64,000 bases of DNA from Bryopsis sp. KO-2023 (lineage: Eukaryota; Chlorophyta; Ulvophyceae; Bryopsidales; Bryopsidaceae): positions 62,001 through 126,000 of the forward strand of contig BSYQ01000015.1 in the NCBI GenBank assembly GCA_030272585.1. Direction: 5' to 3'. Both the position numbers and the translations under genes were made by a program. Positions 21,532-32,439 of this stretch are shown piece by piece. Under the pieces are notes generated by a model that saw only the letters and a list, made by a program, of their open reading frames with translations, was not told where the DNA came from and did no database searches. The first letter of the stretch is position 1, and every line of letters begins with the position of its first letter.

Positions 21532-24500
21532 ATGAGGGGTTGGATATAAGGCGAAACAAGATTTACCCTCTACCGCATGCCACACACGAGCTCGTGTGTC
21601 AGCATGCATCAATTTTTGAAGATACCCTGAGAGAAGTATGCGGGGCACTCGGCATTTCAGACGACAGAGTTCCTAGAATCGGAGGCAGAGACCTCAACCT
21701 GCATTTACTCTACAAAATGGTCACATCCTTTGGTGGCTGCAGAGAAGTGATAAGAAAAAAACTCTGGAAGGTTGGTATCCCTGTAGTGGAAAGCCACAGA
21801 CTGCACACTCCTTTTCCCACCCTGCCCCAACTCCAAAAAGAAATATGTTGGGATTCCTAATCCATCAGGATAACGGTAATGATGTTTAAACTGCACAAAC
21901 CATGCCATAGAGTGTTGGTTCCCTCGCAACAAAAAATGACTCAGAAAGCTCCTTCCCCCAAAAGGTATGACTGCTGGATTTTGTTAAGAAAATCTGGCAT
22001 TCCTCCAAGGATACTGGTTCTATGTGTATTGTTTCAGGAAGTGTCTGAGCCATTTAATTTACCGCCCACGATCACGTCGGTGTCTTTTGTCTTGCGCAAG
22101 GCTTACATCACCTTTTTGTGGGACTACGAACAAATCTATTGCTTTCGGAGAGTAGGAAGAATGGTGCCTCCACCAGGTAATTCCGGGCAAGATTGATTCC
22201 ACAATCTCATCAAGGTGCCCCCTGTTCAGGCATCGCATCACTTGATCAGTTGTGTAGCGGAGTCAGCTACAGAAGGGCTTCAGCCTCAATGTCAGACCTG
22301 AAGAAAGTATAAGGTGGTCGACTTTTTTTTTCCTCATGTCCAACCAAAATTCAGTCATGAGGCATTTTTCTTTGGTGTTTCTTATACTTCATGCTGGATG
22401 AAATAGAGCGGCAGCGGCAGGCAAACAACAAGAGGGCTTCAGCTAAGCAAAAGCCATCGGTGCCATTCCAAGCAGGGAATACAAGCCAAGACAGGATGGA
22501 GGAGGATGATGACAAGGAAAACAATGATAAATCCAGTAAGGCTCTTGACCATTGTCCATTTTTAGGGGAGTATCTTCAACTAAAACCATACATGCCTTTT
22601 AAGGGCATTTAGTAACGTATATATTTTTTCTCACCCACGAAAATTGCTTCTTGTTCTGCTCATGAGAATATCAGAGCTGGCTTACCTTGGTTTTCTTGAA
22701 ATAGGGGGGTCTGTCTAGCTGGAAAATTCATTAAAATACATGAGATTCAAAGACTAACCCTCAAAAAACAACTAGTGAAACACAACGTCAATCAACTTCT
22801 TTACCTCGTTTTGCCTGCTTTTCTACCGTCCCCCAGCCCCCCTGAAAATAAAAAAGAAAATCTCCTTTTTCGCTGTAGAGGAAGCAAAGCCAGCCAGAAG
22901 CAGTGAAGGGGACGCGCAATCCAGGAGGAAGAAAAAGAAAATCGAGGATTATGAGGATTACATTCCCAACAGCCTCGTAATGGCAAGCAGTGAGGGTGAG
23001 TTCGCCCTATTCTGCAAAAACCCACTTGCTAATTGTGAAAGAGGTTGGTGCTGGATTGAATGGCACCCTCCTTTCAAGATCCATCGCTTGATTACCATTG
23101 ACTGATCAGTCACCAATTTTTTTTCTGCAATTGGGTTGATCGGTTGATTTCTGAGTTTTTTGGTCGGGCTGATGATGGTCCGGGGTTCGAATCCAGACAC
23201 ACAGACAACACTGACAGTTGAGAGTTGGTTTTTTTGTAGATGAGGACCCCAATTCGATTTCCACGGGGACCATGGGCAGGATTTCTGTTGATGGAAAATT
23301 TGGGATGGGTTATTTCGTGAGCACATGCATTGGGAATCAGGATTTTAAGGGAGTTCTTTATTGCCAGCCGGCAAAGGGCGAGGTTAGAGCCAGAAAGAAG
23401 AGTGAACCAGGGCAGGAAGACATGGTGGGGAAGACCCACTGCCGAATCTATGCAATGATTGACTGAATTGGGGTTTTCTACTTACATGCATGGATTCTTC
23501 CAGGGCCAAGTACTGATGTCAACCAGCACTTGAAAAAAACTCAAAAAAGAGCTGTAGTTTCAGGGATTTTTTTGCAACTTTGCAGGTTTGTTTTTCGGCT
23601 TGTTTGGTCTGTTTTCCAAAGCGTTTCGTAATATTTCTCCTTTCAGGAACTTCAGCAGCCAAGGTCACACCGATCTCCGTTCAAATTTTTCGTGGCAGAG
23701 GCAAGGCCACATTTGAAGCAGAGCTACCCTCACCTTACCCAGGTGAAGCAGAGACACATCACGCAAATCAGTGGATATGTGGCTGCCAGCTTTGTATGCT
23801 GGGGGAAAAAAGAGAACTGGCTAGCGCTTTTCATTGGGAAAAGGACAAAACGTTGTGCTGGCATGCTTCGCGCACATTATCGAAACCGACAAGAGTGTCG
23901 CACTCTGCTGAGACGCTGAGAGTCATTAAACAAAAGAATTTAAGGGTTTTGTTTCCCATTTCTGTGGATTTTTTTTTTTCAACAGGAAGGAATTACACAG
24001 AAGCTTTGGGATGTGTGGACCAGCCTTCCTTTCCCCCGACGGGATCCTTTTATTAAACTTTCTACTCGTGATAAGCAAAGATATCATTTGGAAATGGAGG
24101 CCTACAGCCACAGGTAAACCTCTGTTCTCGTTTTTCTGGGATTTTTTTTCTTTCCATACTTGAAACGAAATCAGTTCCTGGTCGAAGGGCTTTCTGGGCG
24201 ATTTTTTTTTTAAATCATTGAACGAGTTTGTGCGAAACTAGAATTATGGCACAAGATGCATCCACTCAAGCAGCACAATGCGCGAAGTCAGTCCGTCGAC
24301 TGCAAAAAACTCTGGTGGAGAGCCAAGTGCCCAATATCCTTCAACCCCCACCAGCACACCCCTTGGAGGTAAGAGCATTGGTTTTTCCAATTTTACCTGG
24401 GATAAAATCGTGACCTAAACATGTATTTACCCAGTTTTCTAAATTGGACTTCATGTTTGATTCCTACGGTTCCATGTATTTCACCAACAGCTAGATTTCC

Positions 24501-25388
24501 TCCATCCCCGTCCTCCACACACTGTTTGTAGTGCTATCATGCTTTTTTGGTTGTTTTTCCTAGCCCATCACAATTATCTCAATGATTATCGATTCAATTA
24601 TACACTACATACACTTTTACGATATCCAGGGTAAAAAGGTATACTGGCTAGAACTTAAACAAGTGCCTAGTCACAAAACGTACGAATGAAAGCCGGGAAC
24701 AAGGGGTGAACGGGAGGAGGGGCAAGTCATCAAACAACTTTTACCTGCGTATGTTCAGGGTATCCACAACAGGCTCCCTTTGAGGTCTTCCAGCAGCAAA
24801 CCCCCTCAGGATTCTTACTCCGCTTCGATGCCCATCGGTATGGCTTCTTTCTGGGATCAAGAGCACAGCTCGGAGGGTCCCCCATCAGGCTCTCTTGGCC
24901 ATTTCCCCACTTTGCCAAGCATCCCGAGTGGACTGGGATTCGAAGCCTCGAATCAACCCCTATCCACGGCCCCTGCCTTGGGAAACACCTTGTTTGACAG
25001 AGCTCACATTCCAGCAGCCCAGGTATCCACCAGGACCCCCGCAAAATTTTCCTTTTTGTGATGCGTTTTAAATTGAAGCCTTTTTGGTGGAGAAGGACTT
25101 GTCGCCACAGTTGTTGTTAACTTTTTCTTCCTGCATGAATGGCCAGGCTTATGGCTATCAAGTCACCCAAGGGGAAGGATGGATTCCACACATGCTGCCC
25201 CAGCACCCTGAATTCGCAACCCTTTCAAATTTTGGACCCATCCCCGTAAGTCGAAATTCAACATACCTTGCTGTCTTCAAATAAAAGCTCCTTTTGATTT
25301 GGATCAACAGTTTTCTGGCCATTCAGGCATCATTGCATTCCATTCTCGTGGTGTGTATGTGAACATCAGGAATTTCTGGGCAGATTGA
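21532..25388 (+). CDS. ARID-HMG box DNA-binding protein, 5' exon missing
   Basis: Eleven phase-consistent exons: 21532-21770, 22038-22176, 22407-22535, 22879-22995, 23240-23382, 23647-23742, 23986-24113, 24242-24368, 24759-25022, 25147-25245, 25311-25388, about 520 residues. Exons 1-2 encode an ARID domain (LHLLYKMVTSFGGCREVI, then SEPFNLPPTITSV, YITFLWDYEQ). Exon 4 has a basic RRKKKKIEDY stretch. Exon 5 carries GRISVDGKFGMGYFVS followed by DFKGVLYCQP, matching the block found between ARID and HMG in plant ARID-HMG proteins. Exons 6-7 encode an HMG box (SPFKFFVAEARPHLKQ, LWDVWTSLPF, DKQRYHLEMEAY). The tail is Pro/Ser/Gln-rich. It is expected to act as a nuclear architectural or transcription factor. 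The first coding exon, ending in phase 1 before 21532, was not found. The exon 5 donor at 23383 (GTTAGA) is weak; GTGGGG at 23425 would also keep frame. Confidence 0.85.
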
Positions 25389-26563
25389 GTTGCATTTCGA
25401 ATTTTCGGAAGAATTCGTCCTTGTACCTTTTCTCTGGAGATGTACCTGAATTTCTTACGCTCGTATCTCAGTTTTGTTAATTCCTTTTGGAATATTATCC
25501 AAGTGCATAATTTGATCATCCACTGCAAGTCGTATCGATCATTGCCCCAAACAGCTACATGATCCCCGATGCATTGTATTTAAAGATAAAATAACATAAA
25601 TTCCAAACCGCCAAAACTATTCGACTCAAATCCTGATTTCATGAAAATTTCCTTTTGTGTCTGGTAGGGTGTGCCGGCCTTTTCACTTGCACCCCCCAAC
25701 AATCAATTCTGAGCCCATCAAGGGCTCCAGAATTTTCTGAACATTTAGTTGGGGCTTTTCTGTTTTAGTTATTGGAATCGTTCACTTTAAAGGGGAAAAA
25801 AACAACAACACATGCACACGCACGCACACGCAAAACAATACTTCAAAATGAATGTGGTATGGGAGCAGGGCAAAGGAAAGAGAAAAAACAAACTACATAG
25901 AACAGTGACATCGGTGAATCTAGAAACATACCTAAAAAAGAAAAATCATATTTAGACAGCAACACAAATCTGGGGAACTCCAACGAAAAAGAAAGAAGAT
26001 ATGATATGATTTTTTCAATGTTTTGTTTTTCAAGTATTATATCCTTTCTTTCTGTTGTTTTTTTCTTTTCAAGGCTGGACTGGGGTTCTTTCGCTTTTTC
26101 TTTCGAATGTTTTCTTTTTGATTTCGATTCAGCGAAGGAATCTTTTTTTTTTTCAGAGAGAGGTAGGGACGGGGGGGGGAGACACAGAGAAAAGTTGTCA
26201 AGTGGGCAAAAAAAAATTATGGAAAAAAAGTGAAAAAAAAAGAAAAAAGTTCTTGGGTGGGATTGAGGGATTATGGGGAAAATGAGTAACGAAAAAAAAA
26301 AAAACTGGAAAAACAAGGCAACTGAAAAAACATGGGTAGTTGTGATGCTTTGAATATTATTCAGCATCCAGGATCATTGTTGTCTCTACATTTTTGATGT
26401 CGGGATATGACATTCGACTGACTGACAAGTGACTGTCTGTCCGTAACTATATCTATGTCTATTTAGCTTACTTTTCTTTGTAAGATGGAAAAGGAGGATT
26501 ACACAATATTTCTGTGTATGGGATTTTGGGGTCGGAATTGAGGAGGAGGGGTTTGTCGGTGGG
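25389..26563. other. Intergenic
   Basis: AT-rich with poly-T and poly-A blocks near 26060-26320, which generate Phe/Lys-rich spurious ORFs. No gene is supported. Confidence 0.5.
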
Positions 26564-27027
26564 CAGAGATAGGACTTGGGCCGATTTTTTGGTCCGGCTC
26601 CGGTCCGGTCCGGTTACGGTCGGGTTACGGTCACCGTACTACGGCCGTAATTCCGTACCGTAACCGGAGTAATATGCTGTTTTTACGGTACGGAACAGGT
26701 ACGGTATAGCTACGGCAGGCCCTAAATCATCTTGAAGTAGTGTGGTTCAGTGCTAAAGCGTTAGGCTGCAGTCTGTAGGGTCGCAGGTTCGAATCCCCCT
26801 GGGTTCCTTTGGAATCGCGGGACCTCGCGGGGGTCACTTTCTACGGTTTACGGTTGGTACGGCCGTTACGGTCATTACGGTCCGGTACGGAGCGGTACGG
26901 AGCGGTACGGAGCTACGGTTACGGCCGTAAAAGTACGATTTTCCGACGAAAATTGTACTCCGGTTACGGTCCGGTTACGGCGTTACGGTACGGTTACGGT
27001 GACCGTAACCGTAAAGTCCTATCACTG
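26564..27027 (+). mobile_element. hAT-like MITE carrying a tRNA-like gene, copy 1
   Basis: This 464-bp element has terminal inverted repeats CAGAGATAGGACTT / AAGTCCTATCACTG (one mismatch) and is flanked by a perfect 8-bp duplication TCGGTGGG at 26556-26563 and 27028-27035. The CAGAG start and 8-bp duplication are hAT hallmarks. The interior is packed with direct and inverted TACGGT/ACCGTA hexamers on both sides of a tRNA-like core. No transposase is encoded. A second copy, roughly 95% identical by eye, lies at 52380-52844. Confidence 0.88.
26738..26807 (+). other. tRNA-like core of MITE copy 1
   Basis: An A-box-like TGGTTCAGTGCT and a perfect B-box GGTTCGAATCC (26786-26796) flank a CTGCAGTCTG segment resembling the anticodon region of a Cys (GCA) tRNA. 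The anticodon stem is imperfect, so it is best called tRNA-derived. The pol III promoter elements look intact. Confidence 0.6.
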
Positions 27028-27597
27028 TCGGTGGGTGATTGACAGACATATGACGAACTATGAATTATCTGGAATATTTTCTGTCTGGGCTGTTCAGTCC
27101 AGAGTGGCGATGGCTTTTTCGTACACGCTCAGAAGAGTGCAGGTCCTGTTTCGTAGCAGGAGAAGGAGAAAAAAGATGCATGGTTGGGATTTTGGGGGGT
27201 TGAGTATTGTGGGAGAATGTGTCCATCCTTTTTCGTGGGGTGGCTCGTCAACTGCACCACAGTTGGAACTCGTGTACATGTAAATTACGTGTAATGCACT
27301 TTTGATAATGTGTCATCAATGAGCGGTACATGCGCCTATGCGCCTATGAGCAGAATCAGTCTTTTTTTTTTTTGAGAAAGTGGCTGTGCTGCTCATTACG
27401 ATTTCAGGCACATGTTTCGATAGCTCCTATCAATTTTTCTCTCACCCTTCCTTTTATCAAAAGTATGCCTGTCATATATTTTAGATACATTCGCAGAGTA
27501 GTTTTACAAGCAAAGAGGGCGTTCGATATATCAAGAACAACATAAATATGGTACTAGCTATAACCTTCTCCTAAACCGAGCTAACTTTCAACAGAAC
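27028..27597. other. Intergenic
   Basis: Contains the right target-site duplication of the MITE. No ORF or RNA gene is supported. Confidence 0.5.
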
Positions 27598-29620
27598 TCA
27601 CAAGCTCTCCACGAGCCTATTTGTTAACGTTTCCGCGAAAGATTCTTCAACTTTTTCCACGAACAGATGCACTACCGCCTTTGGAATGGTCACCAGAATT
27701 TGCTCTTTCACACGATCGATATATTGAACCAAGGCCTTGGAGAAAACTTCAATGTTCTCCTCCATGTCCATTGGGTGGTATTCAGTGTCGCCGTCCGCCC
27801 CATTCTTTAGCGCAGAGGGTTCGTTTTCAGCTTTCGATATTGGACCTTCTTCCAAAGAGTCCACAGAATCGAGATTCGCAGCTCCAGAATTCTCTTCAGC
27901 ACTCTCTATATCAGTTGGTTCGCTGGGCAACTCCAGGCCAACCTTTCCCATAGTTTTCACAGGTACCCTGCCACACAAGGGTTCCAGAGCCTGCATCCAG
28001 AGTTCTTTAACTTGATGGCTGGGGGCTCTGAAACGCAGCGTTGTTCTGTGTTTGTGGGGCACCGTAGATTCGGATGGGTCAAGGGGTTTCAGTATGAATA
28101 TGCGGCTACTGCTTTGCTTCGCGACGGCCCCTTTCTCCTTTTTCTTTGCCGAGATGGACTCGACCAGCTGCATTTTGGACATGTCGACAGCGTAGAGCGG
28201 TTCCCTCGACGCATCCTGTTGGGGGACAATTTCGATCAGCCAATTCGTATCGAAACATACATCTTCCCACCCGTGTACACATATTTGTTGAACGTACTGT
28301 CGAGAAGGGATGCAGTATATCAGAAAATTACCTTGTGTACAAAGAGTTGCTGTGTTTTAGGCTGAACAACACACCACCGCATTGCCCAACCGCCTGTTTT
28401 CTCGTTCCTTTTGTCCAGGTGCCCCATTATGAACCTTCTGGAGTCTGGGGTCTCCGCAGGCACACTATCGCGGGGCTTTTCTTGAGTCATTTGGAGCTCT
28501 TTTCTCCCATTTTCACGAAAGAGCTGTCGCAGAATTTTTATATCTGGCATTTCGTGTTCCATTGCGACAAGCTGCTCAACCATTTTGTTTGCATCTTTGA
28601 ACCATGTCGACAGAATCGCATCGCAGTGTGCGAATGCGCGGGCCTCCAAGTCCTCTGCAGCTCTCTGATTTCCTGCCTGCAAACATGGGCGATCAGCGAC
28701 CGAACGTAGACTGGAGTTTAGATTCTGTGGCGGCTGCAATGTAGCTCGACTGTACCTTTTTGAGAAGTTCGGCTCTGCATTCTTCAAAGGAAGCCTTTAC
28801 GTCCGTAACTACAAATTTCTTTATCTTGGCCATCTCGGCTTGGAACGGCTGTTCAAGCTTCTCCATAGCGATTTTGATGGCGTATCGAACTGTTTTTTCC
28901 GGAAACCTCACAAAGCTCTCGTACCCTTCAGCGATGTCGATCATTTGTCGGAGTTCTGCGACCGTCATATTACAATCTATGGACTGAACTGTGGCAGGCA
29001 GTTCGGTATCTAAAACTTCTCTTATCTGCAAGAGAGCTCCATTTGGGTATTCCTGAAAGGCCCAGCGACACTCTTAGTTTGTGAGCCAGTTCCATGACTT
29101 TGGCCAACGAGCTCGTCGAGCGACCTAGAGGTGGACTCATAACTGCACTCAGGACATACGAAAGCTTCCTGATACGACTCGATCATGCGTACCTGAATCT
29201 TCTCCTGCACTGAAGTGGATATAGCTTTTGCGACAGCGATGGTCTGCAGAAAAGACATGAATGTCAGCAGAAATATTAAAAAAAACACGTTTTGCATGCG
29301 CAGCCAAAGGGAAACGGAATTTCAAACTGCTTTCTTTCGGGATGAGTGTGCACTTACTTCGAAGAAGTCAGCTTTGTTGATAATTCCGGCAGCCGCCATT
29401 GTCTCGAATGTTGTAAGCTCAAGAGAGAATGGTGAGGTTGTGTCCATTTCTTCATTATCTATGAACCGCTGCTGCCCTTGTGCGTATTCGATCCGTTCGA
29501 GCAAGCTCCAGTGTTCTCTGTTAGCCGGCAAATGTTACGAAGCCAAGAATTTTGAGGAAGAGCCCACGATTTCTTTTCGAACATTCTTAGAATCGATCAC
29601 CGTTTCCAAGAAAATCTCAT
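27598..29620 (-). pseudogene. Dynamin (DRP2-like) fragment: stalk, PH and GED without a GTPase domain
   Basis: Exons, 3' to 5' of the gene: 27598-28215, 28332-28676, 28756-29025, 29193-29243, 29358-29517, about 480 residues in phase. From the N-terminus: a stalk (VAELRQMIDIAEGYESFVRF, then an EQPF helix), a PH domain (GHLDKRNEKTGGWAMRWCVV ... PSHQVKELWMQAL) with a Lys-rich insert as in plant DRP2 proteins, and a GED with IPKAVVHLFVEKVEESF. Upstream the frame runs on to about 29620 but contains an in-frame TAA near 29534. The TAA lies within a 21-nt GT..AG interval (29518-29538), too short for a normal intron. No G1 (GxxxxGKS) or other GTPase motif occurs in the 1 kb before the next gene. The gene is therefore truncated or decayed, unless distant 5' exons exist. 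Confidence 0.7.
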
Positions 29621-30897
29621 CGAAGAACATGCACTGGGCAATACCACTGAACAAGAGCCAATTCAATACAGTTCCGGCTTGCTGTGTTTTCGCTATTGGG
29701 CCTCAACGATGTGTTCTCATCTCCGCAGAATACAGTGCTATCTGGCATTTGTGTCGCGTATCCACTGTTAGAGCATGACGAAATTGATAGCCGTCTGCCA
29801 CCCCATTACACCAGTTCACAGAAGGCTATCAGGACTGTCGATCAAGGTCCTTATGAGGCCACTTCATTTTTCCCAGTGGAGATATGGGCCACATTTTGAA
29901 CATCACAAAGCACCAATAATGCAATAGCTGTTTACTTTCTTGATTCCAGTTTGGAGTAAAACTGAGCAATTCTGGTGAGTTCAGGGGCGCCATCCGTCCT
30001 TTTGACCCAAATTTAGGGCCGCCTAAAGACATTGAAAGCTAAGAAAAACTAATCCCAGATCCCCAGTACTAACACAAGTCCTTAACTTGTAATTTGCACG
30101 CGTGCCACTACGCTCATCATTGCGTCAGACACAGACACCATCTTTGCTCAACTGTGGGAACACGCAAGCGTCGTCCGAAACGTGACTTTCTCTTCCTGAT
30201 GGTATTTGGTACAAGCCTTCCATTACTTGTCTGGACCTGGGCCGTCCTGTGGTAGGAAATAATTGTTTTTCTCTCTTTCGCCCTTGGGCTGTGCAAGAGT
30301 GTTTCTTGCACAGAAGGAGGGAGAAAGGCGTCTGTGGTCGCCCTGTCGAGATGGGCATTCTCAAGACTTGGAAAACGATAGGGAAGCTATCGTTTCGCAG
30401 AAAACATAAAAAGACGCGTTCCCTATCTGCGGGTACCAACACCAAGGTGCGACAATAGGCGGCTGAGAGAAATACCAAGACAGGCGTTTCGGAGTTCCGT
30501 TATCCGCGGGCGGTTGTTTTCTTGCACACTACACCACAGCTGTATCCCTGTATCGCCGCCTCCTTTCTTCTATTATTAGTTTCGGGAAACTTCACTGGGT
30601 ATGACGTTCTTTTGCGGGGGGTAGAACGAGAGGCAGAGTCGTCGGGCTCGTGCCTGGTCCACGCCTGTGCGTATTCAGGGCGAGAACGAGTCGACGGTGC
30701 TAGTCACGTTGTGGGAGGATGTGCAGGCTGTCAGTTTTAATTCCGTGATCAGACAAAGGGACAGGGATGCATTCACTCGTGCCCTCGCCTCAGTTTCAAA
30801 CATCGTGATTTGGGAGCCAGAGAATGTGGCGAAACACGCCACATGTATCCGTGAGTGTACGGATATGTGCGATTCTGCGTTCTGAGGATTCTGTTCC
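29621..30897. other. Intergenic or 5' region of the next BTB gene
   Basis: No supported coding exon. The sequence TGCTTGCTCAG before 30909 resembles a splice acceptor, so a short 5' exon of the downstream gene may lie here. Confidence 0.4.
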
Positions 30898-32439
30898 ATG
30901 CTTGCTCAGACTGGACAACCAACATCTGCAAGCCAAGCCTTCAACCACCCGGAATCCTTTGACACCATCGTTAATGGGCCAAACGAGAATAAGTTCTACT
31001 GTTTCAGGTCCATCCTCCTAGCAGGAAGTTCACTTTTTCGCGAGATGCTGAATCCTAGAAATGTTGGGGATCCCCCAAATGAAGTGTACATCCTTGATGT
31101 TCAACCTGAGGTGTTGGAGGGGTTGCTGAGGTTCTTGCACACAAGGGAAATCAATCTCACAGTGGCGTCGTTGTTTCAATTCTTGGTCGTTGCAGACAAG
31201 TTCGATATCCCAGCTTTGAAAGATGCATGCTTGTCTTTTGAAAGAGAAAAGTTGGAGGTGAATATCGGAAACTGTTGTTGGATACTGTCCGAATCCATCA
31301 AAATAAAGTACACAGATTTAGCACATCGATGCATGGATTTTGTTGTGAGCAACGTGGGGCGCTTGAATACTTCTGAACAGTTCCTGGAGCTTGATCATGG
31401 GATCCTGGTGGAGCTGTTGAAGCATGCTAGTGAGATGTTCCATGACTACAGATTGAAGTTTGGTGTGTTTTCTGACCTGGTGAAAGGGATCCGCTTGTGG
31501 ATCGATCACACTGAGAAAAAAGCAGCAGTGACTGAGGTTCTGAATTCGTTGCCATTTGAAATCTGTTCACAATATGAGCTCGCGGAACTGATGTCCACCA
31601 AAGCTGTACAGGAAAACCCTGGCATTGCAACAGCAATTGTGAGAGGTGTGAAGGCAGGGTTTTCTCCAAAAGCGGATTCGATAATGCCAAAAGGGCAGTT
31701 GCTGAAGGAGTTTGAAGGGGAGAGCTCAAGGGCCTTCATACCATGGAACAGTAGATGGAAAGGGTGGACGGTTCCTGAGACTGGTTGGTATTACATTCTT
31801 GCGAAAGGTGGGAAGGGTGCTTCGGCTAAGAAAGGGACAGACAAGGGGGTATTTCAAGGGGGAAATGGGACGATTGCTGGCGGAGCATTGTTCCTTTATC
31901 AAGGGGACAAACTGAGGATACTGGTCGGGAAAACTGTCAGTGGAGGTGGGGGGAGCTGTGTGGTTTTGATCCCAGGGCGGCCTAACTTTCGACCATTGCT
32001 CTTGCTAGTTGCGGGTGGGGGTGGGGGTGGAGGAATTCACAAGTCTGGTGGCACTGCACAGTTGGATGTCGGCCTCAGCTTGATGGATTCGATCACGTCC
32101 GGCATTGGTTCAAGTGGAAAGCAGTTCAAGCTAGTAGATTACAGTGGACATGGCTGCGGTGATATGATTTCTGTCAACAGAAATCCTTCAGCATACAAGG
32201 GTCCTTGCAGCTGGTGCGATGGTGGGAAAGGAGGGGGGCCAAAAGTTATTATTGGAGGAAAGCACGGTGGGGGAGGGGCTGGATTCCATGGGGGCCGTGG
32301 TGATTTGAAAAAGGGTGGCTCTGGTGGAGGCACGTTTGTTTCGATTTCCGCAGTGAACGTCTTTTGTCACGCTGGCAATGAGCTGGATGCAGGCATCAAA
32401 ATATTCAAAGGTAGAGACATCCCGAAGGATGTTACGTAG
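30898..32439 (+). CDS. BTB-BACK protein with C-terminal glycine-rich (ALK/LTK-type) domain, paralog 1
   Basis: A 513-residue ORF without introns. Residues about 20-115 are a BTB/POZ fold (SFDTIVNGPNENKFYCFRSI, LFREML, LLRFLHTREI). About 120-240 is BACK-like helical. About 280-510 is a glycine-rich beta domain with WYYILAKGGKGA, GGALFLYQGDKLRILVG, GGGGSCVVL, VAGGGGGGG and GGSGGGTFVS, the pattern of the glycine-rich domain family also found in ALK/LTK extracellular regions. BTB proteins usually recruit cullin-3 or oligomerise; here the C-terminal domain would replace a Kelch propeller as the binding module. That role is inference. The ATG at 30898 may be real, or an acceptor at TTGCTCAG may join an upstream exon. 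The next gene is a tandem paralog. Confidence 0.8.
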   Translation: MLAQTGQPTSASQAFNHPESFDTIVNGPNENKFYCFRSILLAGSSLFREMLNPRNVGDPPNEVYILDVQPEVLEGLLRFLHTREINLTVASLFQFLVVADKFDIPALKDACLSFEREKLEVNIGNCCWILSESIKIKYTDLAHRCMDFVVSNVGRLNTSEQFLELDHGILVELLKHASEMFHDYRLKFGVFSDLVKGIRLWIDHTEKKAAVTEVLNSLPFEICSQYELAELMSTKAVQENPGIATAIVRGVKAGFSPKADSIMPKGQLLKEFEGESSRAFIPWNSRWKGWTVPETGWYYILAKGGKGASAKKGTDKGVFQGGNGTIAGGALFLYQGDKLRILVGKTVSGGGGSCVVLIPGRPNFRPLLLLVAGGGGGGGIHKSGGTAQLDVGLSLMDSITSGIGSSGKQFKLVDYSGHGCGDMISVNRNPSAYKGPCSWCDGGKGGGPKVIIGGKHGGGGAGFHGGRGDLKKGGSGGGTFVSISAVNVFCHAGNELDAGIKIFKGRDIPKDVT

